A stretch of DNA of 64,000 nt from Verrucomicrobiia bacterium (GTDB lineage Bacteria > Verrucomicrobiota > Verrucomicrobiia > Limisphaerales > UBA11358), in NCBI GenBank assembly GCA_031290985.1, contig JARLJW010000057.1:95318-159317 (forward strand), read 5' to 3'. Position 1 is the stretch's first letter, and each line of letters opens with the position of its first letter. Positions 7,594 to 17,511 of the stretch are shown one piece after another. The position numbers and the translations under genes are program-made. The notes under the pieces were generated by a model. The model did not search any database and was not told where the DNA came from. It worked only from the letters and a program-made list of their open reading frames with translations.

Positions 7594-8601
7594 ATGCCAA
7601 AGCCGTTGCATATATTACTTGTTGAAGATTCTGAGGTGGATGCGGAATTGTTGCTGGCGGAACTCAAGTTCAAGGATTACAAGCCAATCCATCGCCGGGT
7701 CCAGTCCGCGTGGGAATTACAAGCCGCCCTTGCGCAGCACGAATGGGACGTGGTTGTCTCGGATTACTACCTGCCGCAGTTCAGCGGCCCGGAGGCGCTC
7801 AAGCTGGTGCAGGAATCAAAAAACGACGTTCCATTCATCATGATTTCTGGCGTTTGCGGGGAGGAGGTGGCGGTGCAGGTCATGAAGGCGGGGGCGGACG
7901 ATTTCATCCTCAAGAGCAATTTTTCCCGACTGGCACCGGCCATCGAGCGCGAACTGGAAGCGGCGCGCCAGCGACACGAGCAGGCGCGGGCGGAAACCGC
8001 GATGCGCCATCTGGCGGCAATCGTTGAATCCAGCGAGGACGCCATATACAGCAAAAACCTGGACAGCATAATTGTGAGCTGGAACCGGGCGGCGGAACGA
8101 ATTTTTGGTTACCGGGCCGAGGAGATTGTCGGGCACTCCATCGTGAAGCTGTTTCCGTTGAATCAGCGGGATGAATTGCTGGACATCATGTCGGCCGTCC
8201 GCCGCAGCGAACTGGTCGGATTCAAAGACACCTACCGGAAGCGCAAGGACGGTGTGATCATTCCGGTGTCGGTTGCGATCTCGCCGATCAAAGACGGTCA
8301 TGGCAGCGTCATCGGGGCCTCGACCATTGCGCGGGACATGACGGCGAAAAAGCAGGCTGAGGAGGAACGCCTCACCTTGATCGAAGATCTTACCAAGGCG
8401 CTGGAGCGCGTCAAAACCCTCACTGGTCTGCTGCCCATCTGCGCCTCGTGCAAAAGCATCCGCAATGATGACGGCTACTGGCAGAAGGTCGAGGCCTATC
8501 TCTGCCAGCATTCGGATGTCAGACTCACCCACTCGATCTGCCCGGAATGCAGCCGGAAATATTTTGCAGATTTTCTGGGGGGCGATCCGGCGCCGAAATG
8601 A
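7594..8601 (+). CDS. Receiver-PAS protein with C-terminal Cys-cluster motif
   Basis: 335 residues. Receiver at 1-125 (LLVEDSEVDAELL, phospho-acceptor in VVSDYYLPQFSG, Lys in FILKSN without a following Pro). A PAS domain at about 130-255 has the usual closing ASTIARDMTAKKQAEEE. The C-terminal 70 residues hold LLPICASCKSIRNDDGYW and ICPECSRKYF. This CxxC...CxxC module often ends PAS or receiver proteins and may be a metal-binding or interaction module. No kinase or DNA-binding domain is present, so it may be a relay or sensory adaptor for the kinases downstream. Its PAS resembles PAS unit 4 of the kinase at 8853-12575. Confidence 0.88.
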   Translation: MPKPLHILLVEDSEVDAELLLAELKFKDYKPIHRRVQSAWELQAALAQHEWDVVVSDYYLPQFSGPEALKLVQESKNDVPFIMISGVCGEEVAVQVMKAGADDFILKSNFSRLAPAIERELEAARQRHEQARAETAMRHLAAIVESSEDAIYSKNLDSIIVSWNRAAERIFGYRAEEIVGHSIVKLFPLNQRDELLDIMSAVRRSELVGFKDTYRKRKDGVIIPVSVAISPIKDGHGSVIGASTIARDMTAKKQAEEERLTLIEDLTKALERVKTLTGLLPICASCKSIRNDDGYWQKVEAYLCQHSDVRLTHSICPECSRKYFADFLGGDPAPK

Positions 8602-8852
8602 ACGGCCGGCCGGGCAAAGCCTGTCACTTATAGTCTGAATCAGAACAGATTTTCAGGGTTGCAATTTTGCGCGCAGTTCTCTATCCACCTTTCAAGCCAG
8701 TCAGTGGGTTTCCGGTGGGAAATGTGTATGATTGAGCAAAGTTGTTTTGGAAAAGTCGACCGCCTGTCCTTTTTATGTGACGGGATTGCGCCAAACTTGT
8801 TCCAAAAAGCAATTCGCCGGACGGCAATTTTTTCTTCAAAGAAAGGGGCGTC
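8602..8852. promoter_or_regulatory. Promoter and leader of the multi-PAS kinase gene
   Basis: 251 bp. It contains motif copy 3 (8623-8637) and, just before the ATG at 8853, a strong purine-rich site AAGAAAGGGGCG. No ORF is supported. Confidence 0.4.
8623..8637 (+). promoter_or_regulatory. Copy 3 of GTCACTTATAGTCTG motif
   Basis: Exact 15-bp match to 3129-3143. It starts 21 bp after the stop of the receiver-PAS gene and 215 bp before the kinase start. Regulatory meaning is inferred from recurrence. Confidence 0.4.
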
Positions 8853-11800
8853 ATGAATTTACAGGCCCCAACAGCTTCAATCTGGCGCACCTGGTGGATG
8901 GGGTATGTCTGCGCCGTGGTGACGACGTCGGTGGCGGTGTGGCTGCGGCTGGCGGCCGGCTATCATCCGGGTGATCCGCCGTTGTTGCTGCTGTTGCTCA
9001 TCCCAATCGCATTCAGCGCCTATGTCGGCGGTTTGGGGGCGGGATTGCTGGCGACCGCCGTGGCGGCGGCGGAAGGGAGCTACTATTTTCTGCCGCCGCT
9101 GCATTCCGTGGCGACGAACCGCAATAACACCCCGGGCCTGGTGTCATTGATTTTTGTCGGTGTGTTCATCAGCGTGCTCATGAGATTGCTGAGGTCGAAC
9201 CGGGACCGGTTGACAACGGCGCTGGCCCATGCCGATGAGCTGAGGGCGGCGCTGGATGAACATGCCATCGTCGCCATCACGGATCCGGCGGGCCGGATTG
9301 TTTATGTGAACGACAAGTTTTGCGACATCTCCAAATACGCGCGCGAGGAATTGATGGGCCAGGATCACCGCCTCATCAACTCCGGCCACCATCCGAAGGA
9401 ATTCATCCGCGGGTTGTGGCAGACGATTGCGAGCGGAAAAGTCTGGCATGGTGAAATCAAGAACCGGGCCAAGGACGGCACGTTCTACTGGGTGGATACA
9501 ACGATCGTGCCATTCCTGAACGGCGAGGGCAAACCCCGCCAGTATGTCGCCATCCGTGCGGACATCACCGAGCGCAAACAGGCCGAGGAGCGGGCCGTCT
9601 GGCTGGCTTCCTTTCCCGAACGAAATCCAAATCCGATCGTGGAACTGGATGTGGCTCAGAATGCCATCTGCTACGCGAACCCGGCGGCGCGCCAGTTGTT
9701 TCCGGACTTGGAGGATCTAAAGTTGTCACATCCGCTGCTGGCCGGATTGCGGGAAGCCGCCCGGAACCTGCTGGATGAGGGCAAAGACTTGATGCGGCGG
9801 GAGATAGAAATCGGCGAATCATCCTATTCACAAACCATCAGTTGCAACCATGAAGACCGGCGCTTGCGCATATACAGCACTGATGTCACCGAGCGCAAGC
9901 TGGCGAAGGTGGCGGCGGAGCGGGAACAGGAGCGCTTCAAATTGATTTTTGAATCGGTGCCGGTGGGCATCGCCTTCGCCGTTCATCATCCGGATGGAAC
10001 CATGAGCCGCATCATCAACGACGCTCATTTGCGCATCTGCGGTCTCACACCGGAGCAGGACCAGATACCGGGGATCTATGTCCGCCTGCGTCATCCCGAT
10101 GACTCGGCGCGTCAGGATGAGTTGTACCACCAGGCGCTGGCCGGCAAGCTCAGTGAGTTTTCAATGGAGAAGCGTTATGTCCGGTTTGACGGGCAAGTGG
10201 TCTGGGTGGTCTTTTCGTACCGGCGGCTGCCGCGGACGGACGGCGGGTTTGAGGAGGTGACCACGGTGGTGGACATCACGGAACGCAGGCGGGCGGAAGA
10301 AATGCAGCAACGCCTGGCGGACATCGTCAATTCCTCCGATGACGCCATCATCAGCAAAACCCTGGAGGGGATCATCACGAGCTGGAATCCGGGGGCGGAA
10401 AAGATTTTCGGATATGCGTCAGCCGAAGCCGTCGGCCGGCCGATCTTGATGATATTCCCGCCGGAACACTTCAAGGACGAGGCGGACATTCTGGCGCGCA
10501 TCTCCCGGGGTGAAAGCCTGGAACATTATGAAACGGTGCGGGTGCGGAAAGACGGGGCGCGGGTGAATGTTTCCGTGACCGTGTCGCCGATCACCGACGG
10601 TAAGGGCAAAATCATTGGCGCCTCGAAGATTGCGCGGGATATCACGGCACGCAAACAGGTTGAGAACAAGTTGAAAGAGAGCGAGGCGCGCTTTCGCGCG
10701 CTCTTTGAGCAGGCCCCCATCGGCATCGCGCAGGGCGATATCGCCACGATCAGCTTCATCAGCGTGAACCAGCGTTTTTGTGAAATCGTCGGCTACCCGC
10801 AGGCCGAGCTGATGCGGATGAATTTCAAGCAGTTCACCCACCCGGATGACCTGCCGGCGGACTTGGACAACATGGCGCGGATGGTCGCGGGCGAGATTCG
10901 CCACTACCGGATGGAGAAGCGCTACCTCCAAAAAAACGGTGGCGTGGTATGGGTCTCGCTGACCATCGTGCCGCTCTGGGCCCCGGGTGAAAACCCTGGG
11001 CTGTACATGGCGGTGGTGGAAGACATAACGCAGCGCAAACAGGCGGTCGAAGCCCTGCGCGAATCACAGGCATTGTATCATTCCCTGGTGGAGCAGATGC
11101 CGGCGGGAATTTTCCGCAAGGATGCGGCGGGCCGCTATGTTTTCGTAAGCCGGGCGTTTTGCCAGTTAAAGGCGATGAAGCCGGAGGAATTTCTGGGCAA
11201 GACGGCGCTGGAACTGGGATTGGAGGACGCCGGGCTGGCTGACAACGGGTCGAGCCATCATGCGCAAATCATGCAAACCGGCAGGCAGATCGAAGTGGAA
11301 GAGGAATATGTGCGGGCCGACGGCAGGAAATTCCTTTTTCAGGTCGTGAAATCGCCGGTGTTCGACGCCACCGGTGAAATCACGGGCTCGCAAGGCGTTA
11401 TGTTTGATGCGACGGCCCGCAAGCAGGCCGAGCTGGAAGCCCGCGAGTCGGAGGCGCGGTATCGCCTGCTGTTCGACACGCTCATTGAAGGATTTTGCAC
11501 GATTGAGATGATTTTTGACGCGGACAGCCGGCCTGTGGACTACCGTTTCCTGGAGATCAACCCGGCGTTTGAGACGCAAACCGGATTGCATGGCGCGCAG
11601 GGAAGATTGATGCGGAATCTGGCCCCCGACCACGAGGCGCATTGGTTCGAGATTTACGGAAAGGTCGCGATGACCGGCGAGCCGGTGCATTTTGAGAACG
11701 AAGCCAAGGCCCTCGGGCGTTATTATGACGTGCACGCTTACCGGATCGGCGAGCCGGCAGAGCGGAGGGTCGCCATTCTGTTCAACGACATCACCCAGCG

Positions 11801-12575
11801 CAAACAGGCCGAGGCGGAGATTAAAAAGTTAAACGCCGACCTGGAGCGGCGGGTGGCCGAACGCACCGCCCAGCTTGAAGCCGCCAACCAGGAGCTTGAG
11901 GCGTTCAGTTATTCCGTGTCACACGACCTGCGCGCACCGTTACGGGCGGTGAATGGGTTCGCCGGGATTGTGCTGGAAGATTACGGCCCGCTGCTGCCGG
12001 AAGAGGGCAAACGATACCTGGCGCGCATCCGCAACGGCGGGCAGCAGATGGGGCAGTTGATCGATGATCTGCTGGCATTTGCCCGCTTAAGCCGCCAGCC
12101 CATGAGCCGGCACGTAGTGGACACGGCCCATCTGGTGCAAACGGTCTTGGATGAACTGCGGCCGCAATGGGGCGAAGAGCGGCAGATCGAAATCCGGCTG
12201 GCCGAACTGCCCCCATGCTACGGAGACACGGCGTTGCTGAAGCAAGTCTGGATCAACCTGATCTCCAACGCGGTCAAATATTCGCGCGGTCGCAAGCCGG
12301 CGGTGGTGGATATCGGCTGCGCCTGCCAAGACGGCAGGAACACGTATTTTGTCCGCGACAACGGGACGGGCTTCGACATGCAATACGCCCATAAGTTATT
12401 TGGCGTGTTTCAACGGCTGCACCGGGCGGATGAATTTGAAGGCACCGGCGTGGGGCTGGCCATTGTGCAGCGGGTGGTCCACCGGCACCACGGCCGGGTC
12501 TGGGCGGAGGCCAAACTGGATGAAGGGGCGGCTTTTTACTTCACACTGGAAGAAGAGGACAAATATTATGAATGA
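8853..12575 (+). CDS. Membrane-anchored multi-PAS sensor histidine kinase (phytochrome-type kinase module)
   Basis: 1240 residues. Residues 1-115 hold several hydrophobic segments of the DUF4118/KdpD type ([35 protein letters not shown]). About seven PAS/PAC-like units follow between about 130 and 985, most ending in an [13 protein letters not shown] PAC tail; the second is degenerate. HisKA is at about 1010-1075 ([20 protein letters not shown]) and HATPase_c at about 1110-1235 ([44 protein letters not shown]). The [12 protein letters not shown] form is typical of cyanobacterial phytochrome-like kinases. The overlapping downstream Rcp1-like receiver is the likely phosphate acceptor. No GAF or bilin-binding Cys is visible, so the input is probably not light. 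Confidence 0.93.
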   Translation: MNLQAPTASIWRTWWMGYVCAVVTTSVAVWLRLAAGYHPGDPPLLLLLLIPIAFSAYVGGLGAGLLATAVAAAEGSYYFLPPLHSVATNRNNTPGLVSLIFVGVFISVLMRLLRSNRDRLTTALAHADELRAALDEHAIVAITDPAGRIVYVNDKFCDISKYAREELMGQDHRLINSGHHPKEFIRGLWQTIASGKVWHGEIKNRAKDGTFYWVDTTIVPFLNGEGKPRQYVAIRADITERKQAEERAVWLASFPERNPNPIVELDVAQNAICYANPAARQLFPDLEDLKLSHPLLAGLREAARNLLDEGKDLMRREIEIGESSYSQTISCNHEDRRLRIYSTDVTERKLAKVAAEREQERFKLIFESVPVGIAFAVHHPDGTMSRIINDAHLRICGLTPEQDQIPGIYVRLRHPDDSARQDELYHQALAGKLSEFSMEKRYVRFDGQVVWVVFSYRRLPRTDGGFEEVTTVVDITERRRAEEMQQRLADIVNSSDDAIISKTLEGIITSWNPGAEKIFGYASAEAVGRPILMIFPPEHFKDEADILARISRGESLEHYETVRVRKDGARVNVSVTVSPITDGKGKIIGASKIARDITARKQVENKLKESEARFRALFEQAPIGIAQGDIATISFISVNQRFCEIVGYPQAELMRMNFKQFTHPDDLPADLDNMARMVAGEIRHYRMEKRYLQKNGGVVWVSLTIVPLWAPGENPGLYMAVVEDITQRKQAVEALRESQALYHSLVEQMPAGIFRKDAAGRYVFVSRAFCQLKAMKPEEFLGKTALELGLEDAGLADNGSSHHAQIMQTGRQIEVEEEYVRADGRKFLFQVVKSPVFDATGEITGSQGVMFDATARKQAELEARESEARYRLLFDTLIEGFCTIEMIFDADSRPVDYRFLEINPAFETQTGLHGAQGRLMRNLAPDHEAHWFEIYGKVAMTGEPVHFENEAKALGRYYDVHAYRIGEPAERRVAILFNDITQRKQAEAEIKKLNADLERRVAERTAQLEAANQELEAFSYSVSHDLRAPLRAVNGFAGIVLEDYGPLLPEEGKRYLARIRNGGQQMGQLIDDLLAFARLSRQPMSRHVVDTAHLVQTVLDELRPQWGEERQIEIRLAELPPCYGDTALLKQVWINLISNAVKYSRGRKPAVVDIGCACQDGRNTYFVRDNGTGFDMQYAHKLFGVFQRLHRADEFEGTGVGLAIVQRVVHRHHGRVWAEAKLDEGAAFYFTLEEEDKYYE

Positions 12576-13014
12576 AAACACTGAAATCGAAATCCTGCTG
12601 GTGGAGGACAGCCCGGATGATCTGGACATGACCTTGCGGGCGCTGCGGAAGGCGAACCTGGCCAACAAGATCCAGGTGGCCCGCGATGGCACGGAGGCGC
12701 TGGAATTCATCTTTTGCGAGGGGCCTCACTCCGGCCGCAAAATTGAGAGCGCGCCCAAGGTGATCCTGCTGGATCTGAAACTCCCAAAAGTTGACGGGTT
12801 TGAGGTGTTGCGCCGCATCAAGGGTGATTCACGCACGAAGAGCATCCCCGTGGTCATCCTGACCTCCTCGAAGGAGCAGCGGGACGTGGTGGAGAGCTAC
12901 CATCTCGGCGTCAACAGCTACATTGTCAAACCCGTGAATTTCGAGGGCTTTATCACCGCAGTTGGTGAACTGGGGATGTACTGGCTGCTGCTGAACCAGC
13001 CACCAAAAACTTAA
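12568..13014 (+). CDS. Rcp1-like single-domain response regulator
   Basis: 148 residues. The ATG at 12568 overlaps the kinase stop by 8 bp, so translation is coupled. Receiver residues: acidic EDSPDD, phospho-acceptor in [11 protein letters not shown], Thr/Ser in ILTSS, Lys-Pro in YIVKPV. The long segment after beta-2 ([15 protein letters not shown]) is characteristic of Rcp1-type regulators paired with phytochrome-like kinases. There is no output domain; it may act by protein interaction or pass phosphate on. It resembles the receiver of the XRE fusion at 3183-3884. Confidence 0.93.
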   Translation: MNENTEIEILLVEDSPDDLDMTLRALRKANLANKIQVARDGTEALEFIFCEGPHSGRKIESAPKVILLDLKLPKVDGFEVLRRIKGDSRTKSIPVVILTSSKEQRDVVESYHLGVNSYIVKPVNFEGFITAVGELGMYWLLLNQPPKT

Positions 13015-13029
13015 ATCGTCCGGGGAAAA

Positions 13030-13569
13030 ATGAAACAGGCGCTGAAAATATTGATTGTCGAGGACAACCTTGGCGATGCGGAGTTGTTGTTGGCGGAATT
13101 ACGCCGGGCGGGCTTTGATCCGCAGTGGACGCGCGTGGAGACCGAGCCGGATTTTTTGGCGGAATTAAAAAAGTCGCCGGAACTCGTGCTCTCCGATTTT
13201 GCGATGCCGCAGTTCAGCGGGTTGCGGGCGGCGGCACTGTTACAAAGCAGCGGCCTGGACATCCCCTTCATTCTGGTATCCGGAACGGTCGGCGAGGACA
13301 TGGCGGTTGAAGCGATGAAGCTGGGAGCCACGGACTACCTGCTCAAGGACCGGACGGCACGCCTGGGCAAGGCGGTGGAACAGGCGCTCCAGCAAAAGCG
13401 TCTGCGGGACGAACGCAAGCGAACCGAGGTGGAGCTCCAGAAGCAACTGCGCGAACTCCAGCGGTGGCACGAGGCCACGCTTGGCCGCGAGGATCGGATC
13501 ATGGAACTGAAGCGCGAGGTCAATGAACTGTTGGCGGCGCAAAATTTGCCGCCACGTTACACGGTGTGA
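13030..13569 (+). CDS. Receiver protein with C-terminal coiled coil
   Basis: 179 residues, 15 bp after the Rcp1-like gene. Receiver at 1-125 (LIVEDNLGDAELLLAEL, phospho-acceptor in LSDFAMPQFSG, Lys in YLLKDR without Pro). It is followed by a charged coiled coil at about 130-170 (LQRWHEATLGREDRIMELKR), a helical linker often found joining receiver or PAS units to kinases. It has no enzymatic or DNA-binding output and looks like an adaptor feeding the hybrid kinase that starts 7 bp downstream. Confidence 0.9.
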   Translation: MKQALKILIVEDNLGDAELLLAELRRAGFDPQWTRVETEPDFLAELKKSPELVLSDFAMPQFSGLRAAALLQSSGLDIPFILVSGTVGEDMAVEAMKLGATDYLLKDRTARLGKAVEQALQQKRLRDERKRTEVELQKQLRELQRWHEATLGREDRIMELKREVNELLAAQNLPPRYTV

Positions 13570-13576
13570 GCCTGTC

Positions 13577-15787
13577 ATGAATGCATTGCTGCCACCCAAC
13601 GAGGCCCAGCGGCTTGAAACCCTGCGGCAATATGACATATTAGACACGCCTCCGGAGCAGGCATTCGATGATCTGGCCTTGCTCGCGTCACAAATATGTG
13701 AGGTGCCGATCGCCCTGGTGTCCCTGGTTGATGAAAAACGCCAATGGTTCAAAGCCAGGATCGGGATGGAAGCAACCGAAACCGCGCGCGAGATCGCCTT
13801 CTGCGCGCACTCGATTTTGAACCCCGATCAAGTGCTGGAGGTGCCGGATGCGTGCGCGGACGCACGTTTTGCCGGCAACCCGCTCGTCACGAGCGATCCC
13901 CGCATCCGTTTTTACGCCGGGGCGCCGCTGGTGGCACACAACGGCCATGCGCTGGGTGCCTTGTGCGTGATGGACCGCGCGCCGCGCGCACTAAAGCCCG
14001 AGCAGGTGGCCGCGTTGCAGGCGCTAAGCCGGCTGGTCGTCGCCCAACTGGAGCAGAAGCGGCAAGCTCGGGAACTGACCGATGAAGTTGCCAAGCGCAT
14101 GCGGGTTGAAGAGCTGTTGCGGTACAATTTCGACCAGTTGTCCGTGAGCAAGGCGGAGGCCGACCGGCTGGTGGCGCTGGGCGAGAAATCCCGGCAAGCC
14201 CTTTTAAGCGTGCTCGAAGATGAGAAGCGTTCCGGCCAGAATCTGCGGACGAGCGAGGAGCGTTTCCGGCAACTGGCGGAAAATATCAACGAGGTTTTCT
14301 GGATCATTGACCCGGCCACACATCAAATGCTTTACATCAGTCCGGCCTACGAGAAGATCTGGGGCCGCACCTGTGCCAGCCTTTATCAAACGCCACACAC
14401 ATGGTTGGACGCAATCCACCCGGATGACCGGGGCCGGATCGCGCAGGCCTCAAGCACCAAGCAATCGGACGGCAGATATGATGAGATCTACCGGATTGTG
14501 CGCCCGGACAAGTCTGAGCGCTGGGTTCATGACCGGGCTTTTCCCATTCGCAACCAGGCGGGCGAGGTTTACCGGGTGGTGGGCACGGCGGAGGACATCA
14601 CCGACCGCCGGAAACTGGAGGAACAATTGCGCCATGCCCAGAAGATGGAGGCCATCGGCCAGTTGGCCGGAGGCGTGGCTCATGATTTTAACAACATCCT
14701 TGCCGTCATCCGCATGCAATCTGACCTGATGCGGTTCGACGATGACCTGTCGGAGGAACAAAAAGGAGGCGTGGATGAAATCACCGCCGCCGCCGAACGG
14801 GCGACCAACCTGACCCGCCAGTTGCTCCTGTTCAGCCGGCATGAGAAGATGCAGCCGCATGACCTTGATCTCGGGGAATCCGTTTCCGACCTGGCGAAGA
14901 TGTTGAGGCGCATTTTGGGCGAGGACATCCAGATGCATTTCAAATTTGCTTCGCAGCCGCTGCACATCCACGCCGACCCGGGCATGATCGACCAGGTGGT
15001 GATGAACCTGTCCATCAATGCCCGCGACGCCATGCCTAACGGAGGCAACCTCTACATTGAGACGGCTGCGGTGGACTTGGATGAACTGGCTGCCCAGCAA
15101 TCCTCGCGAGCCCGGCCCGGTGCCTACGTCTGCCTGAGCGTGACCGACACCGGTTGCGGCATTTCCCCGGAAATCATGCCGCGGATCTTTGAACCGTTCT
15201 TCACCACCAAGGGCGTAGGCAAAGGCACCGGCCTTGGCCTGGCGACGGTTTTTGGGATTGTCGAGACGCATCAGGGATGGGTTGATGTCTACAGCGAGGT
15301 GGGTCGTGGAACCACCTTCCGGATTTTCTTTCCGCGGCTGAGTGTGGCCTCTTCCCGGAAAAAAAACTCCCCGGTCACCCTCCAATCTGCGGCCCGGGGG
15401 AATGAGATGATTTTGCTGGTGGAGGATGACCTCGCGCTCCGTCAGGTCTTTAAGAAAGCGCTCTTGCAACTCGGCTATCGGGTGGTTGAAGCGGGAAACG
15501 GGGCCGCCGCGCTTGAACTTTGGAATCAACATGGCAGCGAGATAAGTTTGCTGCTGACGGACCTGGTTATGCCCGGCGGGATGAACGGAAAAGAACTTGC
15601 CGAAAAGCTGCTCGCGGAAACGCCCGGGCTCAAGGTGATCTACATGAGCGGCTACAGTCCTGACATCACCTTGTCCGACCTGCATCTGGGGCAAGGAATC
15701 CATTTTTTGGCCAAGCCCTTCGACACCTTGGCGCTGGCAAAGACAGTTCGCGCCGCCTTGGATGCAACCGGGGGCCAGTCAGGGTAA
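13577..15787 (+). CDS. Hybrid histidine kinase: GAF-PAS-HisKA-HATPase-receiver
   Basis: 736 residues from the ATG at 13577; an upstream in-frame ATG adds 18 residues that overlap the preceding gene and do not fit. GAF at about 20-165 ([33 protein letters not shown], typical of soluble GAF sensors), a coiled coil at 165-230, then PAS at about 235-360. HisKA carries [20 protein letters not shown] with the phospho-His. HATPase_c shows [24 protein letters not shown] and [11 protein letters not shown]-terminal receiver has LLVEDD and [10 protein letters not shown] with Lys-Pro in FLAKPF. There are no transmembrane segments, so it is cytoplasmic. It closes the co-oriented signalling run beginning at 7594. 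Confidence 0.93.
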   Translation: MNALLPPNEAQRLETLRQYDILDTPPEQAFDDLALLASQICEVPIALVSLVDEKRQWFKARIGMEATETAREIAFCAHSILNPDQVLEVPDACADARFAGNPLVTSDPRIRFYAGAPLVAHNGHALGALCVMDRAPRALKPEQVAALQALSRLVVAQLEQKRQARELTDEVAKRMRVEELLRYNFDQLSVSKAEADRLVALGEKSRQALLSVLEDEKRSGQNLRTSEERFRQLAENINEVFWIIDPATHQMLYISPAYEKIWGRTCASLYQTPHTWLDAIHPDDRGRIAQASSTKQSDGRYDEIYRIVRPDKSERWVHDRAFPIRNQAGEVYRVVGTAEDITDRRKLEEQLRHAQKMEAIGQLAGGVAHDFNNILAVIRMQSDLMRFDDDLSEEQKGGVDEITAAAERATNLTRQLLLFSRHEKMQPHDLDLGESVSDLAKMLRRILGEDIQMHFKFASQPLHIHADPGMIDQVVMNLSINARDAMPNGGNLYIETAAVDLDELAAQQSSRARPGAYVCLSVTDTGCGISPEIMPRIFEPFFTTKGVGKGTGLGLATVFGIVETHQGWVDVYSEVGRGTTFRIFFPRLSVASSRKKNSPVTLQSAARGNEMILLVEDDLALRQVFKKALLQLGYRVVEAGNGAAALELWNQHGSEISLLLTDLVMPGGMNGKELAEKLLAETPGLKVIYMSGYSPDITLSDLHLGQGIHFLAKPFDTLALAKTVRAALDATGGQSG

Positions 15788-15804
15788 GTAATCCGCCGGT
15801 CAAA

Positions 15805-16182
15805 TTACGGCAGGACGTGCTGGGGGTCGACGCTGGTACCGATCGAGCAAGTAGGTTGATCTCCAACTTTTTCCATGTCATAGGTGCCATGTGACGGACA
15901 AGCTGGAATTTTCCCGGCGGAATTCATCTTGATATATGGCGTTAGATCAAGATTAAGACTGACGTGATCGCCGGTGGTTTTGTTGTGTTCAATGCCGAAT
16001 TCATCCGAGGCGTCGCTAATCTTATGAAGATTGTTGATGCACGCATTCGCCTGGGAGGTGGCCCGGGACCTGACAAGATTTGGAATGGCCATTGCCGCCA
16101 GCAAGCCGATGATCGCAACAACAATCATGATCTCCACGAGGGTAAACCCGTGGGGCCGGGGCATTGCGTTAGAGTTTTTCAT
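15805..16182 (-). CDS. Type IV pilin/type II secretion pseudopilin-like protein
   Basis: 125 residues from the ATG at 16180-16182; longer ORF starts upstream lack rationale. Short basic leader, then the prepilin cleavage and methylation motif GFTLVEIMIVVAIIGLLAA with Glu at mature position +5, and a helix continuing to AIPNLVRSRA. The C-terminal part has two Cys (CPSHGTYD and CSIGTS) that could form the pilin-type disulfide. It would be processed by PilD and assembled by pilus or T2SS machinery such as that at 1-1704. It is convergent with the hybrid kinase (17-bp gap). Confidence 0.88.
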   Translation of the reverse strand: MKNSNAMPRPHGFTLVEIMIVVAIIGLLAAMAIPNLVRSRATSQANACINNLHKISDASDEFGIEHNKTTGDHVSLNLDLTPYIKMNSAGKIPACPSHGTYDMEKVGDQPTCSIGTSVDPQHVLP

Positions 16183-16435
16183 GGCGGCTTCTGATCGACA
16201 TGGCACATCAAGCATTTTCTATTCCGGTCACAGGCGCGCAAATATCACCGGGGTTTTCAATTAGTTGTCCCGGATCAACGCAGATCTGAATGGTAATGAG
16301 ACAGCCAGCTTTTCCTTGCGGCCGGGCTTTTTAGCGTCGGAATGAAAAGCAGCGGCTCCGTTGAATTGATGCAAACAATGCAGACACACTTTTTTCGATT
16401 AACACTGTTCATGGAACCCGGGGTACAAACGAGCC
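16183..16435. other. Divergent intergenic region, pseudopilin versus desaturase
   Basis: 253 bp without a gene. It holds the bipartite promoter-like element at 16391-16430 before the desaturase gene. Confidence 0.4.
16391..16430 (+). promoter_or_regulatory. Bipartite promoter-like element, copy 1
   Basis: TTTTTCGATT (16391-16400), a 21-bp spacer, then GGTACAAAC (16422-16430), only 5 bp before the ATG at 16436. Three other copies share the layout (17242, 22559, 25579). The transcript would be leaderless or nearly so (inference). Confidence 0.45.
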
Positions 16436-17044
16436 ATGAAAATTATCTTAAGTGTCCTGGCCCAGTTCGCAGCCGTGGTATTTGTCGCCGAATTTATCGC
16501 CGGGGTGGTCCATTGGTTTGAAGATGCCTATATCCGCGAACGTACGCCGCTGGTTGGCCGGCTCATTGGGCGTCCCAACATCGTGCATCACCATTACCCG
16601 CGTTTTATGACGCGGCACAGCTGGTGGCAAAGCTCATGGGATCTCGTCCTGCTCGCCGCCATGTTGATTGTCGGGGCGTGGTGCCTTGGCTTGCTGACGT
16701 GGCCGGTCTGGCTGTTTGCCATCCTCGCGGCGAACGCCAATGAGTTTCACAAATGGGCGCATCGCACGCGCAAGGAAAACGGACGCATCATCTCCTTCCT
16801 GCAAGACATCCGGCTTTTGCAAACCGGCCGGCATCACGCGCTGCACCACACCGATCCAAAGAACAGCCATTACTGCACCATCACTAATTATCTGAACCCC
16901 GTGCTCGACGGCATCCGTTTCTGGGACGGCCTTGAATGGCTGCTGGCCAGAACCATCGGTTTGAAACGGCAGCCCGACACGTCGGTGCGTGGTCATGGCC
17001 CCGGGCCGGCGTGGCTCGCGGAATTCCGGGCGGTACAAGGGTAG
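16436..17044 (+). CDS. CarF/TMEM189 (PEDS1)-family plasmanylethanolamine desaturase-like protein
   Basis: 202 residues. His clusters typical of this non-heme di-iron membrane desaturase family are present: an early HWFED, HHHYPR at about 41-46, EFHKWAHRT at about 103-111, and HHALHHTDPKNSHYC at about 132-146. The hydrophobic segments at 5-23, about 65-85 and 85-100 fit a multi-pass inner-membrane enzyme. Family members introduce the vinyl-ether double bond that converts plasmanyl to plasmenyl lipids (plasmalogens); CarF of Myxococcus xanthus links this to light-induced carotenoid synthesis. No ether-lipid synthesis genes are visible nearby, so the pathway role is inference. It is monocistronic with its own candidate promoter. 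Confidence 0.87.
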   Translation: MKIILSVLAQFAAVVFVAEFIAGVVHWFEDAYIRERTPLVGRLIGRPNIVHHHYPRFMTRHSWWQSSWDLVLLAAMLIVGAWCLGLLTWPVWLFAILAANANEFHKWAHRTRKENGRIISFLQDIRLLQTGRHHALHHTDPKNSHYCTITNYLNPVLDGIRFWDGLEWLLARTIGLKRQPDTSVRGHGPGPAWLAEFRAVQG

Positions 17045-17241
17045 AGGCTCGCGCAAACCTGAACTGATTCCATGACATTGGCCGGCTGTCTTAAACCATG
17101 AACTTCCCGCATTGCCAAATTTTCAACGTGTCAGGTCGCCGCCTTGTTGATTCTGGTGCCTGGCGCCCGGGGGATTTGGCGGCGGAGAGCCCGGGCGGCA
17201 TGGAATGATTGAACATCGCTGCGGACGATGCTGGCCGAAAA

Positions 17242-17280
17242 TTTTTCGATTCACCGGTTGCCGGCGCGGGCGGTTAGGAT
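17242..17280 (+). promoter_or_regulatory. Bipartite promoter-like element, copy 2
   Basis: TTTTTCGATT (17242-17251), 20-bp spacer, GGTTAGGAT (17272-17280). The nearest starts are the small ORF at 17319 and the activase gene at 17512. Confidence 0.45.
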
Positions 17281-17318
17281 GCATACCAGCAAATACCACA
17301 TCGCAACCACCGGACACC

Positions 17319-17486
17319 ATGAAAAGCAAAGGCATCAACAAAACCCACTCCGCGCATGCGGCTGCCAGTGGGAGTGGCACCACATTTTTGGCCATCGGAA
17401 GACAAAACATGTGCATTGTTCACCATTGCAGGGAATGCGAGGCTTTTAAAAATAGGACAGGGTCTCTTGATTTCGTCATGGCCTAA
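17319..17486 (+). CDS. Possible small protein, 55 residues
   Basis: ATG-initiated ORF downstream of the promoter-like element. It ends with a segment holding two Cys (CIVHHCRECEAF contains C-x4-C-x2-C). It has no ribosome binding site of note and no recognised family, and ends 25 bp before the activase start. It could be a leader peptide or a chance ORF. Confidence 0.25.
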   Translation: MKSKGINKTHSAHAAASGSGTTFLAIGRQNMCIVHHCRECEAFKNRTGSLDFVMA

Positions 17487-17511
17487 GGAAAGAAACAAGC
17501 GAGCCTTTCAC

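Larger units (their letters stand above)
17045..17511. other. Intergenic region before the activase gene
   Basis: 467 bp. It contains a bipartite promoter-like element (17242-17280) and a possible 55-residue ORF (17319-17486). Otherwise nothing is recognised. Confidence 0.4.

Noticed and set aside
8853..12575. Bilin-binding phytochrome
   Set aside because: The kinase module is phytochrome-like, but no GAF/PHY chromophore domain or bilin-binding Cys was found; the input units are PAS-like.
14450..15703. Minus-strand ORF of 417 residues
   Set aside because: Lies wholly inside the hybrid kinase with intact HisKA/HATPase/receiver motifs; GC-rich shadow frame.
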